A DNA stretch of 64,000 nucleotides from Timema cristinae (GCA_039000515.1 JBCFYV010011135.1:21540927-21604926); one strand, 5' to 3'. Numbered from the stretch's first letter, positions 1 to 40,100 are shown. The notes: generated from the letters alone by a model not told the origin. Numbers and translations: made by a program.

Positions 1-17
1 TTTATAGCTTAACTCAC

Positions 18-173
18 CTTTATTACAGCTATATCATATCTCCCGTATCTTTTATATCTTGGGTGTCGAAGGTGTCATCTACGTCGTATATTTGACCCCC
101 TTGTTTCCATTTGGTAGAGCCTACTCGAACGTAGATTTCATTACTTTCCAAAATATGTTTATCTTGATCAGCT
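18..173 (-). CDS. SP1 exon 4, catalytic Asp, one base short
   Basis: 156 nt. [11 protein letters not shown] and QIYDVDD are in one frame; LRHP and YDIAVIK are in the next. One C missing from an ACCC run explains the slip. Donor GTGAG at 17. Confidence 0.84.
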
Positions 174-3100
174 CTTTAAAAAATATTAATCATGATTTAT
201 ATTTAAAATCATTATATTAATTTGTAATGTTGGTTTAAGCTATAAGGAAAATAGTGGAGGTATATTAAATAGTAGAGGAAGCAAGGGTGAGATGGGTATG
301 AGCATGCAATGAGGATGTTGGAATACATGAAATAGTAGAGTAAGCAAGGCTAATATGATATGGACATGTAATGAGGATGGAGAATAGAGGAAGCCAAATA
401 AAATGATGGGAATAAGGTATGTAGAAAAAAACCCACCAAGGGAAGCCAAGAAAGTGATGGAAGGATTAAATAACAAAGTGTGTGGTGGTGACCTGGTGGT
501 CTAGGGGTAAGGTGTCAGACTTCTGTGCTGGCGGCCGGTGTTCAATCCTCGGTTTCCGGCACAGATTTATCTGATTTCCAAACCCTTCCTTCACCTCTTC
601 ACAAGACATCTTGTGAATGTGGGGAATGCCAGGCCTCCACCGTGGTTCGGATTCCACGTTAAACTGTAGGTCCTCCATTTCATCTCACCAATCACCCTAC
701 CATTACACATTAGTGTAAGAGCGTATAACCCGAACGGGTAGTAAGAGCGTGCTAATAATAATAATAATAATAAATACAAAGTGTGTATGGAGAGGAGAGT
801 AATGGAAATAATTAGTGGAGGAAAAATTGAGTTTGGATAGAGGAAGATGGAAATATTTGATTAAACCGACGCAGCTACAGACTGAAAATTGATGTTGTTA
901 TGATGCTCTTGGTGTAAATGACCACAATATTTAAATATTTTGAATGACAGTTTGTATTAAATAAACAAAATAATATAAAAAAATCTTTAAATTGACTAAT
1001 GAATTATAGTTTGTATTAAATAAAGAAAATATTTTTTTTAAATGTATAAATTGACAAATGAAACCTGCACATGAGAGTTGAACTTGGGGCCATGTTTATA
1101 ATAATAAAATACAGAACTAGATATAAAATTTAATCAAAACCGTTAAACGCGAATTTAGAGAAACTTTTCTCTTTTGCCTTTAAGTAAACTACCCTTAAAT
1201 TTAGGGTTAGATATTTAATTCCAAAAATCAACCATATCAGTGAAAATAGTATTTTGGCTTAAGTACGTACAGACAAAGTAATTGGGAAAATAATTTTTTT
1301 TTCAAAGGGTTATAAAATGTCAACATTTATCAAAATTTCGAGTAACATTTTTTGACGATCACAACACTTTCTCTACGGGGTGTCGGAGAGAAATTAAAAA
1401 TATGCTATAGCACATTTTAATGTATCACATGTCATACAATTTTAATTGTGAACCTTAAATATTTTTTTATCTTCATAGTTTTCGTTTTATGTAAGTATTG
1501 GACTTCAAATATATTATTTAAACACATACAGTAATGCCTCTTGAATTTTATAGCATTAATTAACTTTGATCCAAAAATATCGAACCTTTTATACGCTTCA
1601 CAAGTAATAATAAAATAACTACAATCATAAGTTGGTTTTCAATTTAAATAATTATTTAAATAAGAAATTATAATCCTTATTATTTTTTATATTTACATTT
1701 TTACATTCTCATTTGAACTTATTTATCTTATCTTGACTAGTTATATTTGATGTAAAGCTGTTTACATAATCTATCAAGCTACTTTCGAATGTAGCATTTA
1801 AGTTTTTCTTATATTATTACTCAAAAATATCTCCTTACTACAATTATTGATGGATATTATTAAAACTACCTGATAATTGATAACATCAAGGTGGGTGACG
1901 ATTAAACAGGTATGAAGAATATAGCTAAAGACAGAACCGACTGGAGGACCATCACGTGATTACCTGTCGTTAGGAAGTAAACTAATAATAACATAAAAAT
2001 AAAAGTATGTAAAACTCACCGACATTCTTCGAAACAATGCGCAGCAGTAAGGATATATTCTTTACTAATTATGGATCCTCCACAAAAATGTCCGTCATTA
2101 CGTTTGAAAATCAGGGCAGCCTGAAATATTTTAATTTCACTTTTAATTTCTTATCTTCAATTACAGGGAGTACATTAGATAATAGAGGAAGCAAGGCTGG
2201 GATGGTATGTGCGTGCAGTGAAGTTTGAAAACGATAGGCTGCTAAAGAATAAAATGGAAATGAAGAATGAAGGAAAAATACCACAAGTAAGGCCAAGAAA
2301 AATATGTGAGGAGCAGATAACAGAAAGTGTGAAAGGGAGAGGAAAATAATGGAATTGATCAAAAGAGGAAGATGGGGGCATTTTAAAAAAACTGACCCAA
2401 CACAAGGCTGGAAACAGTTGATAATGATTGGTGATTATCTTCTAACAAAACAAATTTTATAACTAAAAGTTAATAATCTATACTTATTTACTTAAACGTT
2501 ATATTAAGAAACATTTACTGGCAATAATTGAGCAACAGGGAATAATAATATTGGGTGGAAACTTATCACTAAAAATATTTTTATTGTAGTCAGAATATAT
2601 TTTTAGAAAAAAATTATAAGGAAATTTAATTTGGTAAATAGGTGGTATTAACGTGCTCTACTAGTGACTGGTAAACAATTAAATGAAAAATTACTTTATT
2701 GAAAGAATAAAAGGGTATATTTAAATTAAATATTTAATAGGATTCTACGTATTTCTGATTAAAGGTATTTGTGTGATCTTTTTTTTATGATTGTCTGTGT
2801 CAAAAATAAAAATGGACATACAAACTAAAAATAAACTTACCATAAAAGGGAAATCTTTTATAGTTGCGTCCTTACCGCCGGCAATTCTGGGAAGTTTCTG
2901 ACAAATAATAGATTTATACAAACCTATAAAATAGAACTATTAAAATTACTGTTGTCTTTTAACACACCATCACTAATCAATTATTATTGATGTGGCAGTT
3001 ATAACGTGATTCAAGACGTCAAACTATAAATATACGGTTGGATTTGTCCAAACTGATATCGGTTGATTTTAATCCACCATGATTCCCCCATTAAATTTAT

Positions 3101-5223
3101 ATTTAAATTAATGAAAAAAACACATTTAATTCGAATTTTAGAGGGAAATATTCGGATAATTATTCTAAGCCGATAGATTGTTAATTTTTCGAGTTAGTAT
3201 TATTTCCAACCTAAATTACCCATCTATAATAAACCCCACCATATGCAGAGAATGTCAAATAAGTTGACACAAAGTAAATGTAAATGAGAAAGAGAGGAAC
3301 TGTGAGAGGAGACGAGGGGTTGCCTAATATAGGGGGATGTGTTAACTCTGCATTCATCAATTCTTATTCAAGTTAGCAGTATCCGTATTTTAATTTCTTA
3401 CAAGTTTCTATGTTTGGGTTTGAGAAAATGTTTGTGGATATATTAGTGTATTTTGAGATCATGGATTTATTGTGTACAAGATGCCTAAATATTCATGAAA
3501 ATGGAAAATTCTAATTTTTAATATCTAGTTTTTTTTTTAGAAATTCCTATAAATTCGAACTAAAAAAAACTATTGTACTTGTGTGGCAAGGCTTTTATTC
3601 TCTATCAAGTGTGCAAGGAAGTTTTATAAAGTACTTCATATTATTACTTTCAATTATCAAGAGAATGTATTATAGTTTACGTTTTTTTTGGAAAGCCATA
3701 CACAAAATTACACCATTATAAAAAACATTCTAAATAAATCTTTTGTAAGGATAAATGTATAAGACCTAAATTTTATTTATTGATTTACTACTTACAAACG
3801 ATTTATTTAGAAGAACTCCGCCCATAGTATGATTACCAAAACATGTCGGTAAATTAAGCCTCCTGATTATTCCACTTAATCTGGAATGCCTTAATAGTAA
3901 TGGAGAGAAGACTTAGACATTATTAATAATAATATCTAAGTCTTAACTTATATTTACAAGAAATTAGATTTTACAATTTTGTCAGTCCCAGTATCTGTCT
4001 GTCTCCATCCGTCCCTGGCCACGCATAAAAAACTGTTATTTCAATTTTGTTCAAATTAATATTTATCTTTTATAAGGCAACACTCCTGAATATTATTTTA
4101 GATTTTAACCGTCACCTACAAATTAAGGATAGTTGAGTGATTTTTTTTAATTTGTAATTTTGCGAAAATAGCTTTTGATTTTATTTAAAATATATATCTA
4201 GGTTGTGTTTAACATCACAAATAGCATTTCAACGCTTGTATTTTAGAAAAAAAAAATCATTGTAGGGTAGTTTAATGATAGGAAAGTTTCTAAATCAAGC
4301 AAATTTATTTACATTTCTTCTTAATTCCTACTTCATGAATTTCATATCTATAAATTATAAAGTGTTGTTAAACCCAAACTTGGGTATGAAGCAGTAAAAA
4401 TAGAATAATAATTGGTCTTGGTTAACATATTCGTATGTCACTTTAATAAATAACCCTGTGTCTTTGTCTCTTATACAAAAATTTTGTTAATTTGTCCGTC
4501 TCAGCGATAAATGTTTTGAATAATACCACTCTATCGTATTATGACCATTAAAACCATAATCATATCCTAAATTTTGTCGTATTTGTAAATAAACTAAATT
4601 ATCAGATGACCTGTGTTTGGAGTACGGGGTTCAATCCTCTGTCCCGGCACAGATTTATCTGATTGATAAACCCTTCCTTCACCTCTGACAAGACTTGTAT
4701 TAATCACAACTTGTGAATGTGGGGAAAGCCAGGCCTTCAATGTGGTTCGGATCCTAAGTTAAACTGTAGGTCCTCTATTTCATCTCACAATCACCCTACC
4801 ATTACATATTAACGTAATTTCATACCTATAAACCAAATGGGTAGTAAGAAGCGGTGCAGATAATAATAATAATAATAATATAATTATAATTAATTTAATT
4901 TATATTCATAAATTCATATATGTTAGTTATTTTATCTAATTGTAATATTACATACAATTTTATTATTTCATTATGTAAAAATTTAGCTATAGAATTTAGT
5001 ATTTAATATGGCAGAAAAGTGTAATGGATTTAACCCTATATATAAAGAATTTGTATCGTTTGTTATAACCTATTTTACCTATATCTTGATCTTGTTTTAA
5101 TTTGTAACACTTTATATTAATTGATGGCTAACTAAAGAAATTTATGCTAGACTATATTAATTAATGTTATATATACACCTGAAAAGCAATTATCCAAATT
5201 AACCACGATCTACATATTGACAT
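18..5223 (-). CDS. SP1: serine protease paralogue, exons 1-4 (rest beyond the left edge)
   Basis: Exons are 5223-5179, 2923-2841, 2120-2020 and 173-18. They encode a signal peptide (MSICRSW start), IICQKLPR|IAGGKDAT, HFCGGSIIS with TAAHCF, and [11 protein letters not shown] to YDIAVIK. Exon 1 is one base shorter than in SP2/SP3. Exon 4 is 156 nt instead of 157, with one base missing in ACC(C) before LRHP. Both break the raw frame. Exons 5-7 must lie left of position 1. Exon phases match SP2 and SP3, which supports a tandem duplicate. Whether the indels are real decay or consensus errors is open. Confidence 0.82.
240..480 (+). repeat. LINE C-terminal remnant, SP1 intron 3
   Basis: Two to three short units of the AGCAAGG..GAGATGG type, the sequence that elsewhere reads RWYGHV, followed by GGAAGCCAAGAAAGTGATGG. 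Continues as 781-900 beyond the SINE. Confidence 0.45.
484..775 (+). mobile_element. tRNA-derived SINE, family A, full length
   Basis: tRNA-like head with A box (GTGGTCTAGGGGTAAGG) and B box (GTTCAATCC), a central body, the shared CCCGAACGGGTAGTAAG tail and an (AAT)n end. Target duplication ACAAAGTGTGT at 473-483 and 776-786. Confidence 0.85.
781..900 (+). repeat. LINE 3' remnant, SP1 intron 3
   Basis: Reads GGAGGAAAAATTG, then CCGACGCAGCTACAGACTG and a TGATG-rich end, as in the copies at 26700 and 45180. Confidence 0.45.
1096..1380 (-). repeat. Hairpin-ended interspersed repeat, fragment
   Basis: Degenerate minus-strand fragment in SP1 intron 3 with the characteristic AAACTACCCTTAAATTTAGG and GACGATCACAACACTTTCTC segments. 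Confidence 0.5.
2020..2120 (-). CDS. SP1 exon 3, catalytic His
   Basis: 101 nt, in frame, with [16 protein letters not shown] and FEEC. Acceptor TTCAG, donor GTGAG, phase 2. Confidence 0.92.
2160..2420 (+). repeat. LINE 3' remnant, SP1 intron 2
   Basis: GAGGAAGCAAGGCTGGGATGG to ACTGACCCAACACAAGGCTGG. The same remnant sits at 29038 in SP2 and 47020 in SP3. Confidence 0.45.
2841..2923 (-). CDS. SP1 exon 2, propeptide and activation site
   Basis: 83 nt, in frame, with IICQKLPRIAGGKDAT. Acceptor TATAG, donor GTAAG. Confidence 0.88.
3960..4270 (+). repeat. Old interspersed repeat with TCTGTCTG tract, SP1 intron 1
   Basis: GTCAGTCCCAGTATCTGTCTG and CGTCCCTGGCCACG, followed by AAATTAAGGATAGTT. 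Counterparts: 32360-32490 (SP2) and 51170-51480 (SP3); a similar piece is at 7360-7640. Confidence 0.4.
4605..4885 (+). mobile_element. SINE family A, head deleted
   Basis: The A-box part of the head is lost; B box GGTTCAATCC, body, tail and (AAT)n remain. In SP1 intron 1. Confidence 0.75.
5179..5223 (-). CDS. SP1 exon 1, signal peptide, one base short
   Basis: 45 nt from ATG at 5223-5221, against 46 nt in the paralogues. MSICRSWLIWI is recognisable, then the frame slips. Donor GTGTAT. Confidence 0.72.
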
Positions 5224-5257
5224 ATTTGTAATAACGAACTCTTGTTTCAACTTAAGC

Positions 5258-5316
5258 AAACTGAGACTTTAAGATCTTGTAGATCAATACCATAATAACT
5301 GAAAATATTTTATACA
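5258..5316 (-). promoter_or_regulatory. Candidate core promoter of SP1
   Basis: On minus, TATAAAA (5314-5308) precedes CTCAGTTTG (initiator-like TCAGT at 5264-5260), with the ATG about 40 nt further. SP3 keeps ACTCAGTTATT at the matching place but lacks a clear TATA. Spacing of about 45-50 nt is long for TATA-to-start. Confidence 0.25.
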
Positions 5317-5639
5317 GCTTACAATTTAAAAATATATATTTTACTAGATCTCAAAGCCTGTAGTAAATTTTGTAATTGAGAATTGTGTCCAATAAAACAA
5401 AGTTTTATGAAGTGGTTTACTAGGAAAATGCATAAATATAAAACTAAACCTCTTCCAAAATTTTTCACTTAAGTTTTTTTTTAATATTATCACTGTCGGT
5501 ACTTTAAATTTTTTTTTCTTTTTATAAGTATTAATCAAAATTACATATTAAGTTCTCAGTAAAATGTATCAATTATAATATTGGGTAGTTAAATACAGAT
5601 ATAATCACATTAAACTGAAACCTATTTATGATTAATAAT

Positions 5640-5885
5640 ACAACAACGATACCACTAACACAACGGTACACACAGTAACGTAGACACTACACACATACGT
5701 ACACACAGTAACACGTACTACACAGTACGTACACTACGTACAACGTACGTACCACTATACACACGTACGTACACATACGTACACACGTACGTACCACGTA
5801 CTACACCGTACTAACACTACGTACACATACTACACACGTACGTACACACTATACACATACGTACAACGTCACATACGTACGTACT
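5640..5885. repeat. TACGTACACA-type microsatellite upstream of SP1
   Basis: Alternating purine-pyrimidine tract built from TACGTA and CACA, about 420 bp upstream of the SP1 ATG. Confidence 0.85.
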
Positions 5886-6347
5886 ATATACAAATATACA
5901 TGTCTGTCCTGACTGACTGACTGATTCATCATCGCCGAGCACAAACTATCAAGGCTACAAGCATGAAATTCTGACTGTATATTCATTTTGTTATGTAGGC
6001 ACCCACTAAGAAAGGATTTTAGAAAATTCCACCCCAAAGGGGTCAAAATAGGGATGATAATATGTATGAAAGTCCGTCATTTTGAAAGTTACATAAATAA
6101 AATTTTATATTTCGGTTATTGACGTAAAACAAATACGTGTTTCAGGAATTTTGGAAATTTTATTTAATAAGGGATGAAAAAGGGGGTGAAATTTGTATCG
6201 GACTTTCATTATTTTTTGATCTGAGGTCAAGTTATGGTCATCAACGTAACGTAATATTTTAAATTAACTGTAAATACATATGTATATTTTCGTATTTGTA
6301 TATAATCAACTTCCACGCGAGCAAAGCCGGGGCAACAGCTATCTAGT
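5885..6347 (+). mobile_element. Helitron-like non-autonomous element, copy 1
   Basis: About 463 bp, diverged at the left end. It carries the GACTGACTGACTGA tract and ends in GCAACAGCTATCTAG followed by T. It lies between SP1 and SP2. Confidence 0.6.
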
Positions 6348-6997
6348 TAACTATATAGCAGCGGTAAAATTGGAGTATACTCTACCAAGGGTAGGTTCAG
6401 CACTAGTAAATTGTATCACAATTAAACAGCCATCTGCAATGGTTTGTAATTTCACACATTCTGATCTTTAACTCTCTCTTGCGGTAGGATCAAAAGTGTT
6501 TGGTCTCTCGTAACATGTGTTAGGACAAGTTTGGATTAGTTGTATACAACACAGTACAACGTCGTAGGAGTATTTACTGCGTAGTGTTTTTTGTTGACCA
6601 TAGGAAAATCATATTTACGTTGAAACCATCATGGTTGTGTTAATTTGACATGTTATGTATGGGATTAAAATATGTGATCTCGTAGAATCAGGACAAAATG
6701 AATACTTTCTTAATTCATGCATAAATGTTATAAGAGAAATTAAAATTATATATATAATTAATTAATTAAATCTATTATTGATATTGTTTCATATTTAGAT
6801 CTCGCAAATTCTTAAAATATTTAAATTTTTCATTTTATTAATTATGATCCTAAAACAAAATATTACAACAATAAGTGTATTGTTACGTGGTCTTAAAGTA
6901 CTAAATTAATTCAATATACAATCTTTCTCTGTTTAAATCTTAACGTTGATGAATCTAAATAAGACTTCCTCTCACTCTGGCTAGAGTTTGTATAATT

Positions 6998-34528
<27,531 letters not shown>

Positions 34529-34914
34529 ATTTGTAATAATTAACTTCTGGATTTGCCTTAAACACACTGTGGCATTAACAACGTGTGGATAACTTAAAAA
34601 ATAATACTTTATGCTGGTTTTCAATTTAAAACTATTATATTTTACTAGCAGTCCAATCCGGTAATGTATTTAGTCATAGTGTTTTATGAAGGGGTTTACC
34701 AGGAAAATGCATCTTATTCAACTAGATTCATCACAACATAATTCACTATTACAAGTGATTGTTTATAATATCATTTTCAGTAATTGAAATGGTTTTTTTA
34801 TCCTTCTTAGTATTCATCCAATTATAGATTAAGTTCTCAGTAAACTGTATCAAGTAAAATATTGATTAGTTAATATGGTATAATCACATTATTTCAAACT
34901 GAAAACTATTAAGA

Positions 34915-34975
34915 AATATACATCAAACACATACATATATATTTACATCATATTATACACACGTACATAATCACG
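34915..34975. repeat. Short ACATAT-type microsatellite upstream of SP2
   Basis: ACATACATATATAT and ACACACGTACATA, about 390 bp upstream of the SP2 ATG. Confidence 0.55.
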
Positions 34976-34979
34976 CCGT

Positions 34980-35440
34980 TCCTTTACGGGATAGCCAAAA
35001 AACTGTGAATATAGCTAATTAAACCACTCCGTACTTAATACATCCTTATCGAATTTTTTTCACACTTTCCTATCGTCGTATACTCCATTCGCATCAACAT
35101 TATCCATAAACCAAGTAATCGATGTTCTTTTATTTTTTAAACACTTAATGTTTATTATTTTTTACACATTCGTCTACAATATTTAGCCATATTTAACATG
35201 GCCTAACCTGACATTTTTCTTCAGGCATTCTACTTCATAAATTCCTTCATCACTTGATCCACACTCATCCACTCAACATGACCAAACCAACTTCATTCCC
35301 ATTTTATACTGGATTCCCTTTAGAACCTCACTCCTTCAGCACCCAATCATTATTGACTCTGTCCATAAATTTTTCCACATACAATTCTTATATGTCTAAT
35401 TAAAAACGCATTCACCTTGCTCTTGTGTTCATCCTGACAA
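34980..35440 (-). repeat. LINE C-terminal remnant upstream of SP2
   Basis: On minus one frame reads WFGHVEWMSVDQVMK, a typical non-LTR retrotransposon C-terminal motif, with stops around it. Confidence 0.55.
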
Positions 35441-35527
35441 TTTTTTTTTTTTTTTTAATAATCAAATAATTATATTTTCAAACAATATTAATTCCATTGC
35501 CAGAAGCTATTTAATTTAAGTCACGTA

Positions 35528-35818
35528 GGTGACCTGGTGGTCTAGGGGTAAGGTGTCGGACTTCTATGCTGGGGTCCGGGTTCAATCCTTGGTCCCGGCA
35601 CAGATTTATCTGATTACCAAACCCTTCCTTCACCTCTGACAAGTATCTTGTGAATGTGGGGAATGCCAGGCCTCCACCGTGGTTCGGATTCCACGTTAAA
35701 CTGTAGGTCCTTCATTTCATCTCGCAATCACCCTACCATTAAACATTAGCGTAAGTGCGTATAACCCGAACGGGTAGTAAGACGCGGTGCTAATAATAAT
35801 AATATAATAATAATATAA
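35528..35818 (+). mobile_element. SINE family A between SP2 and SP3
   Basis: Full length, well preserved head and tail, upstream of SP2 exon 1. Confidence 0.82.
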
Positions 35819-36995
35819 TTATATATTAGATCTCCCCCTGCCTACTTACTCCTTCATGTAACATCATGTAGACATAAGATTTCCTCTCCTATCAACCAGA
35901 CACAAGAGGCCTCCAAAGAAAGGTCCGCACCGACTTTAAAGTTGGTCCGCAATTTTGATTCTTTTTTCAGGGGTTAAACATTTATCTTTTTAATTAAATT
36001 TTTTTTTGCAATGTTCTCGCCGGTTACAGGCTAGAAGCTGTAAGTTTGCCAGATTTAAAATTTCTATCTCATCTGGAAGTGGGTAAACATTAATTTCATT
36101 GAGTGAGTGAGTAAGTCATGTGGATTTATAGTATAGTGATTACATATTACAGTTTTACTTTTCACTGTTCATAGTATTTATGTATTTTTTATTTTAGTTA
36201 ATAATTTCTAAGATAAATTAAACATAAGCCGATGAATTATTCTCAGTTTACCCCTGAGAATTGGTCATATTACTTTTATAGCTAATTTTAATTCGCAGCT
36301 TATAATACAGGACCGTTCTGTTTAGGTCAAGGAACGCTTACCACTTCTCGTAGTTAAAACGCTGTGTACGTCCTCTCTAAATATTAAAATATTTAGTTTG
36401 GTAAAATTTTAGAATATTCTACCAGCGATAGGTTCATTATTAGTACATTTTCACACAATTATATAGCCATTTGCACTCGTGCGACAGATTAAAAAGTGTT
36501 TGGTCTCTTGTATCAAGGGTTGGGACAGTTGTATACTTGAAGTATAACTTCAATGAGTCTTTACCGTGTAAGTTTTCTCTGTTGACTATAAGGAACTAAT
36601 CATTACCCAGAAACCATCATAAGTGGGTTAATTTGACATATGATATGGGGATTAAAATGTATAGACTGATAGAATCAAACAAAATGTATACTTTATTTAC
36701 TAATGCCTACATTTTACAAGAGAATAATGAACATAGAAAATTTAATATGTAATTTACTAATAAAATAAATGATTTCAATTAATTTGGTGCGCATTTATTT
36801 TTCACAAATTTTAAAATATTTATATTTTTCATTTTACTAATTATTTTACTAAAACAATATAGTAATCAAAAAATGTATTTTCACTGGGGCATCAAAGTAT
36901 AAAATAAATAGAATATGCTATTTTCTTTGTTGAATTTTTTATGTTTATGAATCTAAATAAGAATCCATGTTACTCTAGATTGAGTTTGTATACTT

Positions 36996-37151
36996 TTATG
37001 AATATTTCAAATACGTATCAATCCATTTCTTGTAGGAGATAACTTTGGTGTGTACGTTTGGTCCTAACAACGTATAACAATCGTCATCGTAAATTCCGAT
37101 CATTATTCCAATTATTTGTCCCTTATATATTACAGGACCACCTGAATCTCC
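36996..37151 (-). CDS. SP3 exon 7, catalytic Ser and C terminus
   Basis: 156 nt including stop. It opens with [11 protein letters not shown], then IYDDDC (Cys220 side of the S1 pocket) and PNVHTKV (Asn at position 226), and ends with [10 protein letters not shown], the usual amphipathic C-terminal helix. Confidence 0.92.
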   Translation of the reverse strand, partial: GDSGGPVIYKGQIIGIMIGIYDDDCYTLLGPNVHTKVISYKKWIDTYLKYS

Positions 37152-40100
37152 CTGGAAAAAATATAAACATAAACATTTATAAACAACATGATTAAAAGAA
37201 AATTAAAATTTCGATATCTTCCTTTAATATTAAAAAATAGTATTTTATCAATAATTTTTACTTTCTAATATTAAGATAAATAATTGCAATTGTGTTGAAC
37301 ATCTGGCTCAAGTTTGTGTTAAATCTTTGCGTTTTAAGTAAACACGAACCCATATGTATCTGTATTTTAATGGGGTACAATTTGTGACAATTTTATCTGA
37401 ACCAGACACTTAAATTAAATATAGTTTACGGACAAGTGATTTTATATTTTTAATTACAAAATTTACAAATATGGTTTTAACCATTTTGTTTATAATGCTT
37501 GTATAATATTTTTTACAGTTCAAATAACCTATATAATTGATTTTTGAGTAAAAATATTTTGAAGGTAGTTTTATGTAGGAAATCTAAAAAAAATTGAAGA
37601 GTTTCGAAAAAAGTATAAAGATCCTTTCAATATTTACTTATATATAAATATATTGGAATCATTTGTTATGAATAATATGACACCATATTTTTTGTGGGTA
37701 CAAACTCGTTAATGGGTAGTGTACCTATGAAGATTGATCTTCCAAAAAATTGAAATATCACAAAACAATAAATTTTGATTTAGTACAAAATAGGTGTCTT
37801 GATGTGTTTGACATGGCAAGTTTCAATGTATACTTATTTTGAATGACATTTTGTTTTATGGATGATTTGCAAATGATTGATTTTTCAAAAGTATGGAAAT
37901 ATTTTAAATACATCAAAACAACCGTTTCAGCATTTAAACACTTCCTTTATATAAATTTAAATGTTTAACAATACTTACAAGACAGGAACCAGAGGTTTTT
38001 CCTTTATGACTTGTACACATATTGCTGTGTGATAAATCAACGTAGTACTTGTCACATTCTTTATGGGAAATAATTTCATGTTCAGTTTTTTGTAAAACTT
38101 CATGGAACTGGTCTAGTTTTTCATAAAACAAACAAATAAATATAATTATTTTTAATATAGAATATAGTGTACGTATTAGTAATAAAATAAGAAAACAAAC
38201 TTAAATAAAATGGGTCATCTACTAGTTAAGAATAATTATACGTTAATATGTACATAACCTAGAATCATGTTTGTTTATACAGGTGAACAAATCAGTCTTA
38301 AGCACTATCCTCCTAGTCAATTAAATAATATGACATAAACACAATTTGTTTTCCCACAACCATTATTATTTACTTAATTACTCAGTGGCATTAGGAACTC
38401 GAAATTTCATTGCCACACTTAAAAAAATACGCCACCTAACCCTATTTTGAGTTAGTTTTATCAAGTACCCTTCATTAAATCTTATCCCTATCTTGAACTG
38501 TTTCTATACAGTCTTCCCCATTACACCTTATCTCTAACTTAAGCTAATTATATCCAGTCCACCTCATAACAACGTATCTATAACTTGAGCTAGTTATTAA
38601 TAAAACACCTAATTATACACTAATCCCTATCTTGAACTAGTTATATCCAATCAACCTCATTTCATCTTACCCATAATTTTTGCTAGTTCTATCCAGTTTC
38701 TTCATAACACGATATATCTATACTGAGCTAACTTATGCAGTGCACTTCTTTACACTTTATCCCTATCTTTAACTATCTCTATACAGTCGGACTAATTACA
38801 CCTTATAACTATTTTGATCTAGTTCTATCTAGTCCATATCCTTATCTAAAGCTAGTTATATCCAAACCCCCTCACTACACCCTATTTATTTATTTCAGTC
38901 TCACTCTAATAGTATTCTCCCATCTGAGTAGAAAGATGTCTTCCCCAAAGTACCTTTCCATTAGGTTTGCTTATATTAGCATACATAAATTAATATATTC
39001 TTTACTATTTATATTTCAACTTTTTGGTTACAGTTGATATTATACGATAAATCAAATATTAAATTTAGTTTCAGAAACTTTAAAAAACAAAATTAAGATT
39101 TAAATATATGTAGAACATTTCTGTTATATCGATAAAATGTACTAAAATTTAGTTACTACTTAAATACATATCATTTTTCCTGATATCAGCCCTTAGGCTT
39201 AAGTTTAAAAAGGCTGTGGGTGGGAACTATATAATCATTAAAACATATATTAATATGTTTAAAAACCTTCGCCTGTTGGGGAGATTTGGTTGAACAAGAC
39301 ATACTAGAACTCTCACATTTGGTGGTCTATCTTGTTACATACGCCAAGCAATATATACTATACTCGACATAGCATTCTAGCTTATCGCCATACTTACTAT
39401 GTTATAATTTATTCTTCCCCAGCCAGCCAACGTTACTTCGCCTTTACTGGGAACCTTGGACTTTGGAGCGATTGGAATTGCTTTCACTGTATCGCTGAAA
39501 CTGAACTCCCCTTTTATCTAGAGGCAAGAATAACAACAATTTAGTCAAGTATAAAGTTATTTATGGCCTCTATTATTACTACCCACTTCAGTAGCCACAC
39601 GCTTAAGGCAGAGTTTTTTTTTTAAACTTTTGGCTCATGGTAATGTTTTTTATCCCACGGTTCATGGAAATCGTAAAAAAATTACTATTACTGATATATA
39701 TATATAAGGATCATGCCGAAACAATTATGTTAGTAACTTGAGAATCAACATTTTATTTGAAAAGAATGTATTCACTGATCATCTCTATAATATACTCGGT
39801 GGCGTAGTTGGCTAACGCGCTTATCGTGTTGAGCTCGACCGCTGAGGACGTGGAGATCGAGGTTCGAATCTTGTTTGGGTGAACTGGTGTGGTTTTTCCT
39901 AAATGTTTTCCACTCTCCCTCCACGCAAATGCGGTTTTTTTCCTCTAATTAAATCTTCCCAATTCCTAATCCATTAGCGTAATTAGTACTTAAAGCGTAT
40001 AACCGAACGGGTAGTAAGACGCGGTGCTAAAATATATCTATAATATAATGAATGGACATCTGTTGCTGAAATTTTTGAGCTATCGTCTACATTCCTTTGT

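Larger units (their letters stand above)
174..2019 (-). other. SP1 intron 3
   Basis: Holds a LINE remnant split by a SINE and a hairpin-repeat fragment. From 1390 to 2015 it is AT-rich with nothing recognised. Confidence 0.8.
2924..5178 (-). other. SP1 intron 1
   Basis: Contains the TCTGTCTG repeat and a family A SINE. 2924-3955 is AT-rich, shares patches with SP2 and SP3 intron 1 (for example TTATTGTGTAC near 3467), and has no other feature. Intron 2 (2121-2840) has only the LINE remnant. Confidence 0.8.
5224..6997. other. Intergenic spacer SP1-SP2
   Basis: SP1 upstream region, microsatellite, Helitron-like element, then the SP2 3' flank. 6348-6997 resembles 36390-36995 after SP3 (shared AAAGTGTTTGGTCTC). 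No convincing poly(A) signal was seen. Confidence 0.75.
34529..36995. other. Intergenic spacer SP2-SP3
   Basis: Short microsatellite, LINE remnant, family A SINE. 35820-36390 is unrecognised apart from a palindromic ACCGACTTTAAAGTTGGT near 35927. 36390-36995 is the SP3 3' flank, like that of SP2. Confidence 0.75.
37152..39397 (-). other. SP3 introns 5 and 6
   Basis: Intron 6 (37152-37978) is AT-rich with an empty SINE site. Intron 5 (38108-39397) holds the 46-bp minisatellite and AT-rich sequence. Confidence 0.75.

Noticed and set aside
5849..6046. Minus frames here and at 18812-19132 sharing [14 protein letters not shown]
   Set aside because: Both lie inside copies of the same Helitron-like element; the third copy breaks the frame. 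Shared repeat, not a gene.
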